The notes under the pieces are model-generated. The model saw only the letters and a list, made by a program, of their open reading frames with translations, was not told where the DNA came from and did not search any database. Positions 34,858 to 43,008 of a stretch of 64,000 nucleotides of DNA are shown piece after piece. Location of the stretch: contig MAAF01000083.1 in NCBI GenBank assembly GCA_002163005.1, positions 93,978 through 157,977 on the forward strand, written 5' to 3'. Origin of the DNA: Colwellia psychrerythraea (lineage in GTDB: Bacteria; Pseudomonadota; Gammaproteobacteria; Enterobacterales; Alteromonadaceae). The position numbers and the translations under genes are program-made. How positions within the stretch are numbered: the stretch's first letter is position 1; the number at the start of each line of letters is the position of its first letter.

Positions 34858-35751
34858 ATGTGTAGTTTTTTTAGTAATAGTCTTATTGAATACAGAAAAG
34901 AGCAATCTTTAACGCAAAATGAATTGCTCACTGTTATTCAAAGTAAAAGCAATTTATTTACTCGCCTTGATACTGTTACTATTAGTCGGTGGGAGCACTG
35001 CTTAACTACTCCAGCATTAATAAAAAGAATTGAAATTTTATTAATGCTAAATGTCAATTTTGATAGTATTTTATTAAATTTAATTCCGCAAACTAACTCC
35101 ATAATTAAATATAACTGTTTAACAACAGACTTATACTTGCCACCCAACCTAGAATATCAATTATTTAAAATAACATCAAAAAACACCAACTCTATTTCTA
35201 AACATATTAATGAGATTAAATTAATCAGTTATTTTGAAAAAAAATCTTATATGAATACCTTCTTTGCTAGTGACGTTAAGTCACTACAAGAATTATTTAA
35301 AAAATTAAATTTAGAAATTTGGCTGTATAAGGCAGGAGAAGAGCTCATTGGACATGCAATCTTTATGAAATTAGCGTCTCAGGCTCATTGGGAATTTCTA
35401 AACAATCAAGATTTAAAAACTGATTTAGCTTGGGTGTCTTATGAAAAAAATGTAGATAATATTTTATTACTTGCCGTTGATTGTTCTACGGATAAAGTAT
35501 TTAAACATTTATTTAGTAATTTAATGTATATATTTTTGTTAAGTGAAGATAAAGAATCTCATTTTAGTTGTACAAGTAACAATAAGTTAGTTAAAAAAAC
35601 ATTAAAAACATTGGGATTCTGCTCTTACAAAAAAGGGAAGGTTAGTGGCATTTCTAATTACGATGCTTTTAGAACAAAGCCCATATTAGAAGTAGCAAGA
35701 AATGCTATAGACTTTACTTTAGATAATCAATTTACGCAGGCCATAAAATGA
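34858..35751 (+). CDS. XRE-type helix-turn-helix protein with GNAT-like C-terminal domain
   Basis: A 297-residue protein. Residues about 5-70 form an HTH of the XRE/Cro type (YRKEQSLTQNELLTVIQ, TVTISRWEHCLTTPAL). Residues about 125-275 show a pattern loosely like an acetyltransferase fold, including ELIGHAIFM and the C-terminal NKLVKKTLKTLGF, but without a clear acetyl-CoA loop, so a sensory, non-catalytic GNAT-like domain is possible. The last four bases overlap the ATG of the REC-EAL gene, so the two are co-translated. No strong ribosome-binding site is seen before the ATG. It is AT-rich even for this genome. It may be a transcription factor for the pilus locus; that is inference. Confidence 0.7.
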   Translation: MCSFFSNSLIEYRKEQSLTQNELLTVIQSKSNLFTRLDTVTISRWEHCLTTPALIKRIEILLMLNVNFDSILLNLIPQTNSIIKYNCLTTDLYLPPNLEYQLFKITSKNTNSISKHINEIKLISYFEKKSYMNTFFASDVKSLQELFKKLNLEIWLYKAGEELIGHAIFMKLASQAHWEFLNNQDLKTDLAWVSYEKNVDNILLLAVDCSTDKVFKHLFSNLMYIFLLSEDKESHFSCTSNNKLVKKTLKTLGFCSYKKGKVSGISNYDAFRTKPILEVARNAIDFTLDNQFTQAIK

Positions 35752-36998
35752 ATAAAGTACACTCGTTACGAGTTTTAATTGCTGAGGATGTGGAATTTAT
35801 TAGGGAACTAATAACCAAACATTTACTTTCTTTTGGTATTCAACATTCTAATATTAAAAAATGTTCTGGTGGTTTTGATGCGATCGATCATATTCAAGAA
35901 TCTCATTATACTTTTGACTTTATTATTGCTGATATAATGATGCCAAATGGTGATGGATTTGTCTTATTCAGATATCTAACTACTCAAAATTATAAAACAA
36001 ATTTAATTATTTTATCTTCAGTTAATGAGGACATTTTAAATGTCAGTGAAACTATTTCTAGAAAAGGTGCTTTGAATTTAATTGGTGCTTTCCAAAAACC
36101 ATTAAGCAAGAAAAAGTTAAAAGAATTAATAATTTCATCTATTAATACATTTGCATTGTTACCGCCTGAGAAACTCCACTCAAAACCAGACCTTAGTGAT
36201 CAATACTTAGTCAACTTTTTAAAAAATGAAGAGTCTTATGAGATAGAAAACACCTGTTTTAGCATGTTTTATCAACCTAAAGTGTGTACCCGTACAGGAA
36301 ATATTTGTGGTTATGAAGCATTGGTTCGGTTACACCATCCAGACAAGGGAGTGCTCCTTCCCGATTTGTTTTTAAATATAGTTAGAAATATTGATAAAAT
36401 GTTTAAAATGACAATGCTAACATTTCAGATAACCCTTGAGGATATGAAAACAAAAGATGTTTTTATGGAACCAGAAATTACTCTTTCAGTTAATGTTGAT
36501 GTTGATATTTTTTGTTCTGAAAACTTTATAGATGAGCTGACAAAACTAATTAATACTATAGGTATAGCTTATAAAAAAATTATTATTGAAGTGACAGAAA
36601 CACAAAAAATCAAGGATTACGATGAATTTTTAATTACAGCATCAAGACTACGAATGCTTGGTTTTGGGCTTTCAATTGATGATTTTGGTTGTGAAAACTC
36701 TAACTTAAATCGTTTAGCTAAAACACCGTTTACAGAATTAAAAATAGATCAGCAATATATTGTTGATATTCATAAAAATAAAAAAAATTTCCAAATAGTT
36801 AAAGGCGTTGTCAATATGGCAAAAATTATGAATATCAAAGTCGTTGCTGAGGGTGTTGAAACACAACAAATAGCGGAAAAACTTTTAAACTTAGGAGTGG
36901 ATGAGTTGCAAGGTTATTACTTTAGCCCACCATTAAGTTTCTTTTCATTAAATAATTTTAAACTTAATGAGAATTGCACAAAACTTTTTAAAAATTGA
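35748..36998 (+). CDS. REC-EAL response regulator, probable active c-di-GMP phosphodiesterase
   Basis: A 416-residue response regulator with EAL output and no GGDEF, as in RocR and PvrR. The receiver (about 8-130) has the acidic pair in IAEDVEFI and phosphoacceptor Asp in FIIADIMMPNGDG. The EAL domain (about 165-405) keeps the key residues: YEALVRL (EAL Glu), NVDVD, IIEVTET, SIDDFGCEN (DDFG metal ligands), ELKIDQQYI (Lys and Asp) and VVAEGVETQQ with ELQGYYFSPP. It is therefore expected to hydrolyse c-di-GMP. It is translationally coupled to the XRE/GNAT-like protein and converges on the hybrid kinase at 37100. Phosphorylation by that kinase or its HPt is plausible. Confidence 0.88.
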   Translation: MNKVHSLRVLIAEDVEFIRELITKHLLSFGIQHSNIKKCSGGFDAIDHIQESHYTFDFIIADIMMPNGDGFVLFRYLTTQNYKTNLIILSSVNEDILNVSETISRKGALNLIGAFQKPLSKKKLKELIISSINTFALLPPEKLHSKPDLSDQYLVNFLKNEESYEIENTCFSMFYQPKVCTRTGNICGYEALVRLHHPDKGVLLPDLFLNIVRNIDKMFKMTMLTFQITLEDMKTKDVFMEPEITLSVNVDVDIFCSENFIDELTKLINTIGIAYKKIIIEVTETQKIKDYDEFLITASRLRMLGFGLSIDDFGCENSNLNRLAKTPFTELKIDQQYIVDIHKNKKNFQIVKGVVNMAKIMNIKVVAEGVETQQIAEKLLNLGVDELQGYYFSPPLSFFSLNNFKLNENCTKLFKN

Positions 36999-37099
36999 TC
37001 GGTTATAACACCGTACACTTTAATAAGGGATACTAAATTGTAGTAGCAGAGACATTTGATCAGATCGAGTTCAGCTACAACAACTAAACATTGTTACAA

Positions 37100-39546
37100 C
37101 TAAACAGCTACTTTATAAAGACTTTTAATTTTTTTTATTAGTACAGTTGGATCAAATGGTTTAACCAAGTAGTCATCCATTCCAGAGTTCAGGCATAACT
37201 CTTTACTTGATTCTTGTGCATCGGCAGTTAAGCCAATAATGGGTATTTGTGACCATTCGGGATGTTTACGGATTCGTGTTGTAGCTTCGTATCCATCCAT
37301 TTCAGGCATATGTAAGTCCATTAGTATTACATCATAATCTTGTTTGGATAAAAGAGATAATACTTCAATACCATTACTTGCAATATCTATTTCTCCATTT
37401 AATTTATTGATCATTCTTTTTACAACCATTTGATTAAGTTCAATATCCTCTGCTAATAATATTTTTATATTAGATAAATCCTCATTGCTCCAATTTGAAT
37501 TTTCTCTTTTATTTATAGTCAAGTTTGAACCAATATCACGTTTAAAATAGGCAAAAAACTCACTAGGAAGTAACGGCCAAAGAGACGGGTTTTTGATAGA
37601 ATCGCCTTTAATTGATTTTAGTGATATTACTTTTTTTATGTTTGGGATGTTAATAATTTTATGATAATTAGTCTTTATTGCATCTAATTGAGTATTCGAT
37701 AGAGACTTTATAAAAGCATCATCAACAATTATGCACTCAGGTATGCATTCTCTCATTTTACTTATTTCAGATGGATTAACCTTTACTGCTTTAGCGCCAA
37801 TTTGCGCTATCAATCGCTTAACTTCTACTGCTTGCTCTTCAGAATTGATTGAATAATTAATATTTTGGACTGAATCTAATGTTAATTTAGCAAAAGTTTC
37901 AGAAGACGTTGGCAGGCACTCGATAATAAAGGTAAATGAAGTACCTTTCCCAGGTATACTTTTTACGCTTATGTTACCCCCCATCAACGTAGCTATACTC
38001 TTTGAAATTGCTAACCCTAACCCTGTACCACCAAATTTTCTGGTCGTTGAACTATCAGCTTGCATAAAAGGTGAAAATATATGTTTTAATTGTGCCTCAG
38101 TCATTCCAATACCGGTATCAGTAATGCAAAAGCATAATTCACTTTTATCATTATCATTGATTAAACTAACTCCTAGTTCAACCTTGCCTTTCTTGGTAAA
38201 TTTTATCGCATTACCAATTAAGTTAAGTAATATTTGAGTGGTACGCATGCGATCAATGTCTATATTGATAGGTACATTATTCCCTACATTTATCGTGTAA
38301 TTGATGCCTTTATTTTGTGCTGAAATTGCAGTTAAATCTCTCACCTGTGATAAAATAACCTCAACTGATGTAGACTCATTTTCAATGGTGAATTTACCGG
38401 CTTCAATTTTAGAGAAATCTAAGATATCACCGATTATTTTTAAAAGTGAATCAACCGATTGTATTGATTTATCAATATATTCTGTTTGTTCATGAGAAAG
38501 CTTTGTTTCTTTTAATAAGTAATAAATACCTACCATGGCATTTAAAGGGGTTCTTATCTCATGGCTCATATTAGCTAAAAACTCACTTTTAGACTGGTTA
38601 GCTACCTCTGCCTGCTTTTTTAACTGCGAAGAGTTGTTTATTTGGTTATTAAGTTCGCAAATTTTGTTCTGGATATCATCTAACATTAAATTAAAATGTG
38701 TTGTTAAACTTTTTATTTCAGTAATAGGGCTTGTTATTTCTATCTTTTCTTCATAATTGAATTTTTTTGCCAACTTTGTTTCTGAGCTTAATAAAGTTAA
38801 AGGCGTACTAATATGTTTTTTCACAAAAAAAGTGGTAAAAAGTAGAATCACGACAACAACACTTAAGTTAAATATTAATACCCACGAATAAATATTTAAG
38901 TCTTCTTGAGCTTCAAGAAATAGGTTGTTAAAGCGTGTTTCTTGTATAACAACAAAAGTATCTATATGTCCTTGAATTGTTTTTTGGTAATGGGTATAAC
39001 TTTCGTCAAAAAGTAAGAGTAAAACTTCTAACTCTTCTTTACTAAATGAGTTGTCATCATCATCTTTAACCAACTCAATTGCTTCAAAAGCTTCTAATTC
39101 CATGTCATTTAATTCATTTGAAGCTTCAACCGCTTTCACTAATTGATTTTTTTCTTCTATAAGAATATCTTTGTATTCAATAAGATCTACCGTCGATATT
39201 TTTTGACCCACAAAAGATAGATGGTTGTTATTACTATGTTTAACTTTAAAATAAGGTGCTACATTTTCTAACGTTCTTTTTAATTCACCTCTTTGGATTC
39301 GAATAAGCTTCATATATTCAAGGTGAAAATGCTTATTTTGGGTAGCGACATAACTTCTTGATAAATTGGCAAGCTCTGCTGAATCACTACTCATTTTTTG
39401 TGCCAGCTCATAACTCTCATGCTTCTTTTGAGCCAATTCAAACATCTCTATCGCTTTTTGATTATATAGCCAAGCGATAAATACAGTAGCAATTAATAAC
39501 GTTAAAACAATTGAAAATTTTATATTGAAAATATTTTTAAAGTCAT
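37100..39546 (-). CDS. Hybrid sensor histidine kinase, N-terminus frameshifted
   Basis: A membrane hybrid kinase of about 815 residues if restored. The uninterrupted frame from ATG 39445 gives 781 residues: periplasmic helical region (about 1-180), TM2 (about 190-212), HAMP, HisKA with His in [16 protein letters not shown], ATPase domain with [18 protein letters not shown], and a receiver with Asp in [13 protein letters not shown]. That start lacks TM1. In the same frame an open stretch with no start codon encodes [19 protein letters not shown], an obvious TM1. An ATG at 39546, five bases past the previous gene, is one base out of frame; adding one A to the A5 tract at 39534-39538 joins them. 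This is a real deletion, phase variation or a sequence error. It is the last gene of the pilus-HPt-EAL block. Confidence 0.85.
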
Positions 39547-39550
39547 AATA

Positions 39551-40756
39551 TTAAGCCTTTGCGGTATAGTACTTTTCTTTCATTTTTGATACTTCCTCAA
39601 AAACAGTTTCAAGTTCGTATATAGGCACAGGTTTTCCGAATAAATAACCTTGGAATAAATCAACGCCAAGAAGTTCTAATTTGATAGCTTGCTCAAATGT
39701 TTCTACTCCTTCTGCAACGGTAACAAGTTCTAATGACTTAGCCATAGAGACCATCGCTTTAATTACATGATAGGATTTAGGTGTTATTAAAAAATCATTC
39801 ACTAGTTTTTGATTTATTTTTAATTCTTTAAAAGGGATATTTAATATTTCATTTAAACCTGACTTACCCATACCAAAATTATCAACAGACAGTTGTATAC
39901 CCATTAATCTAAGTTCAATCGAGTTTGCCATTAAATTAATAGAAATATTTGATTTACTCTCGGTTAACTCTAGGGTTAATTTTTCTGCGGGAAAATTATG
40001 TTTTTCAATAATTTCCTTAATACGAATATGAAAATTTGGCTGTTGTAAACAGCTACACTCTGTATTAATAGAAAGTTGTATATTGCGAATATTATAGCTA
40101 TTGAGTAGGGAGATCCCTTTAGAAAGGATTTGGTATGTATATTCAGTAATTAAATTGTAGGATTTTAATTCTTCTTTAAAATTGTTTGGTTCACAAACTC
40201 TATTATTTATGTGTAGCCGACTAAGTATTTCTAAACCTTTTACTTCAAGGGTTTTAGTGCAAATTTTTGGTTGAAAGTATGGTTGAAAATTATTATCCAT
40301 CAAAAATGCGCTTAATGTATTTTTACAATATTTTTCAGAGACCACTTCCTTGAACTTAGTTGAAAAATTAATAGCGAACATCATCTCTGTTAAGGTTTTT
40401 TTTACCACTGAAGTAGCTATTGGTTTATGGTGCTGCTTAACAAAGGGTATCCCAATATTTAACGCCATACTGAACAGCGTATTAAGTAATTCAATCTCAG
40501 CACCACTAATAATAATTAACCCTTTTACATTGTTAAAACGCTGGAGATTTATAATAAGCGATACACCCGTTTTCTTTGGCATTATTATATCAGTGATAAC
40601 AATGACTGATTCTTCTGTCACTGCAATCTCAAATATACAATCATCCATACAATCAAATGAAACGACCTCTACCCCCTTAATTTTCTTGCATATAGTATTA
40701 AGAAAGGCTCTTTGTACAATATCATCTTCAACTATTAAAATTTTCATACGTTTCAC
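39551..40756 (-). CDS. REC-EAL response regulator with degenerate EAL domain
   Basis: A 401-residue protein. The receiver (about 3-125) keeps Asp in VIVITDIIMPKKTG. The EAL domain (about 155-390) is degenerate: the EAL signature reads LEILSRL, the DDFG metal motif reads SVDNFGMGKS (second Asp lost), and the KxD motif reads ELKINQKLV (Asp to Asn). VTVAEGVETFEQ and LFQGYLFGKP are kept. Loss of two metal-ligand Asp residues argues against c-di-GMP hydrolysis; it may bind c-di-GMP or act as a phosphorylation-controlled adaptor. It lies two bases downstream of the HPt gene and five bases upstream of the kinase's probable ATG. Confidence 0.87.
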   Translation of the reverse strand: MKRMKILIVEDDIVQRAFLNTICKKIKGVEVVSFDCMDDCIFEIAVTEESVIVITDIIMPKKTGVSLIINLQRFNNVKGLIIISGAEIELLNTLFSMALNIGIPFVKQHHKPIATSVVKKTLTEMMFAINFSTKFKEVVSEKYCKNTLSAFLMDNNFQPYFQPKICTKTLEVKGLEILSRLHINNRVCEPNNFKEELKSYNLITEYTYQILSKGISLLNSYNIRNIQLSINTECSCLQQPNFHIRIKEIIEKHNFPAEKLTLELTESKSNISINLMANSIELRLMGIQLSVDNFGMGKSGLNEILNIPFKELKINQKLVNDFLITPKSYHVIKAMVSMAKSLELVTVAEGVETFEQAIKLELLGVDLFQGYLFGKPVPIYELETVFEEVSKMKEKYYTAKA

Positions 40757-40758
40757 AT

Positions 40759-41130
40759 TTAGATAGTATTTCTAATAGATAATATTTCTAGGTTTATCAT
40801 TTCTACCAATAAAAAATTTTGCCTAATAATATTGTTAAAGTCATTAATTTCTAAAGTAGATGTAGTGGTATTTAATTTTTTTTCCAAAAGTTCTATTTTT
40901 TTAGCTTCAATGATGAAACCTGCATAACCGATGCTTCCTTTAAGCTTATGAAGGCAGTCTTTTAGACCAACAACGTCATTTTTTTGATATGCATTTTTAG
41001 CTAAAACCAAGAGCTTAGGTATATATTGACAAAAAACAATCGCTACCTCTTTTGCTGAATCTAAATCGCCTTGAAATACATTCATAAAAAGCTTTACCTC
41101 TGGGCTATAATCCATATTCTCCATCCTCAA
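40759..41130 (-). CDS. HPt-domain phosphotransfer protein
   Basis: A 123-residue free-standing HPt protein. The phosphoacceptor His lies in DCLHKLKGSIGYAGF (about residue 62) within a predicted four-helix bundle. The neighbouring hybrid kinase has a receiver but no HPt of its own, so this protein completes a His-Asp-His-Asp relay to the REC-EAL proteins. The gene is 53 bp downstream of the pilus tip gene and two bases from the REC-EAL gene, all on one strand. The frame begins MRMENMDYS; the Met at residue 6 is an alternative start. Confidence 0.85.
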   Translation of the reverse strand: MRMENMDYSPEVKLFMNVFQGDLDSAKEVAIVFCQYIPKLLVLAKNAYQKNDVVGLKDCLHKLKGSIGYAGFIIEAKKIELLEKKLNTTTSTLEINDFNNIIRQNFLLVEMINLEILSIRNTI

Positions 41131-41183
41131 TTAATCAAAAATTAACATTCAACATTTGGTGCATTTTCAACTCCAAAACATAG

Positions 41184-42260
41184 TTAAAGATCTACTTCAA
41201 ATATAACAACGAAAGAGCCACTATATTGACCTGTTTGCAAATCTGCATAGGGTTGTTCTGTGTAACCTACCTTTAATTGAAAAGATATTTGTGTTTGAGC
41301 TGAGGTAACACTTACTTTGACAATGCCTGACTTGCCTTTAACCGCATTTGTCATTGTTCCGTTGGTTACAATGTCAGTATCTGAGCATGATAAACAGGTA
41401 ATATAATAATTAATGTGTTTAGTCATGTCAGTTTCATGTGTTAGTTTATAATCATAATTTTCATCAAACCTCAGTTTCAACCCTGCCTCTGGGGTAAAAT
41501 AACCATTCGCAATAATTGAAAAAAAATCAAAACCAAAAGCGGTTTTAGCACTAGTATTATAAGTAGGGATTATATTTAAAGCGGTTGGAACTATTTGAAC
41601 ATCCGTCAAATATTCAGGGGTATGATCTAATTGTATAGTGAAATGATGTTTTAACACTCTATAAGTTAGAATCCCCTGAGAGGTTGTATAATAATACTTT
41701 ATATTTAACATAGTACTACCGATAAAAGTTCCACCACTTTTACCTGTAAAGGCAGTATTTACATCACTTGGAATAAGTTTAAAAATAGGGTTTACGAAGT
41801 AAAAAGGAGCCGATGCAGCCACAATATGTAGCTCTTCAGTATTAACGCAATCAGGTGAACCACTTCCACCAACAATAAACTGAGTTGAAATAACCGTAGT
41901 GTATGTACAAGGAGGTAACCCGGTATTCATTACTACCTGATGTCGAGTTGTAGGTGTATTAGCCGTATTAAAACTTACCGCTGATATTTCAAATGGTAAA
42001 GTGACCGTTTCTGCGTTTGGCCCTGTTAATGTTATCGTAGTTTGAGGATGACTGACAAATGAAGGCAACCACTTTTTTGTTGGGTATAAACCAGAAACAA
42101 TAATAGGCGTAGTTAGCTCCCAAACATCGCTGCCACTATTCAAAGTAGCATTATCTAATCGTAATTTTCCATTAGACACAGTTGCATTAAGCGTTATTGC
42201 ATAAGCATTTTGTATTACCAATAGAGCCAAACAAACAATAGTAAATAACCGTAAAAGCAT
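41184..42260 (-). CDS. CS1/CFA-I-type pilus tip adhesin or minor pilin
   Basis: A 358-residue exported protein with a signal peptide (MLLRLFTIVCLALLV, cleavage after AYA). The long N-terminal domain (about 22-225) has no recognised family. The C-terminal domain (about 230-358) ends in TGQYSGSFVVIFEVDL, the terminal beta strand typical of alpha-type chaperone-usher subunits. Two-domain size and position after the chaperone gene suit a tip adhesin like CooD/CfaE. There are two Cys in TCLSCSD and two others in the N-domain. Receptor binding specificity cannot be inferred. Confidence 0.72.
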   Translation of the reverse strand: MLLRLFTIVCLALLVIQNAYAITLNATVSNGKLRLDNATLNSGSDVWELTTPIIVSGLYPTKKWLPSFVSHPQTTITLTGPNAETVTLPFEISAVSFNTANTPTTRHQVVMNTGLPPCTYTTVISTQFIVGGSGSPDCVNTEELHIVAASAPFYFVNPIFKLIPSDVNTAFTGKSGGTFIGSTMLNIKYYYTTSQGILTYRVLKHHFTIQLDHTPEYLTDVQIVPTALNIIPTYNTSAKTAFGFDFFSIIANGYFTPEAGLKLRFDENYDYKLTHETDMTKHINYYITCLSCSDTDIVTNGTMTNAVKGKSGIVKVSVTSAQTQISFQLKVGYTEQPYADLQTGQYSGSFVVIFEVDL

Positions 42261-42280
42261 AACGTTCTCTAATTACAAAT

Positions 42281-43003
42281 TTAATGTGAATAAATGCGTT
42301 CTAGTGAAAACTTATTTAAGTAGGTTTCATTATGATTGACTACAACTAAGTTTAGTTTTTCACCTCTTAACGCTTTAGGTATATTAAATATTTTTTTTCG
42401 TCCTGATATCGCCATGTAGGTAATTTTACATGTGCTTTTTTTTAGCCCTAAACATTGATCAATCATAACTCTGATCATCGTATTACCCGTATTATGTATC
42501 TCAACAGTATTACCATTATTTTTAATGGTATAAGACACGTTAGGATTACGAGTAGGAATAATAAAAATAGGAGCATAGCCAACAAATACATTCATTGCTG
42601 TAGATTGGTCTTTTTCACCAAGTAATGAGTATGATTTAGGGGTAAACGTTATTTCATATACTTTGTCCTGTTCAAAGTCACACTGTTCTCCACATATAGC
42701 TCTTACGCCTATTGATTTACTGCGTCCACTTTCAATAATGAACTTTGGCAAACTTAAAGCAACGTTCCATTGTGCTACATTAGCTGCGGTATACTTATTT
42801 CTATTTATTCCACCGTATTCATCAACTAAAATTTCACTCACCGAGGATTCAATAAAATAAGTTAATGCTTCCTCATTCGTCAAAGTGAATGCGCCGTTAC
42901 CATTTTTATCGGCAATAAGTAACATAGTATCTACCCTTGCTGCTTCTACAGTTGAAGAGACAAAGCCCACTAAAATCCAAATTAAAACAATTAACTTTTT
43001 CAC
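42281..43003 (-). CDS. Pilus periplasmic chaperone (CS1/CFA-I type)
   Basis: A 240-residue periplasmic chaperone. The signal peptide runs to about residue 22 (cleavage after VEA), followed by two Ig-like domains: the first contains VDTMLLIADKNGNGAFTLTN and the G1-strand region AMNVFVGYAPIFIIPTR, the second a Cys pair (CLGLKKSTC) as in alpha-clade chaperones. It is predicted to cap subunits and deliver them to the usher encoded five bases upstream. Assignment is by size, pattern and operon position between usher and tip genes. Confidence 0.78.
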   Translation of the reverse strand: MKKLIVLIWILVGFVSSTVEAARVDTMLLIADKNGNGAFTLTNEEALTYFIESSVSEILVDEYGGINRNKYTAANVAQWNVALSLPKFIIESGRSKSIGVRAICGEQCDFEQDKVYEITFTPKSYSLLGEKDQSTAMNVFVGYAPIFIIPTRNPNVSYTIKNNGNTVEIHNTGNTMIRVMIDQCLGLKKSTCKITYMAISGRKKIFNIPKALRGEKLNLVVVNHNETYLNKFSLERIYSH

Positions 43004-43008
43004 AACAT

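Noticed and set aside
37971..38756. Several short plus-strand frames opposite the hybrid kinase
   Set aside because: Antisense shadows of HisKA/ATPase coding sequence.
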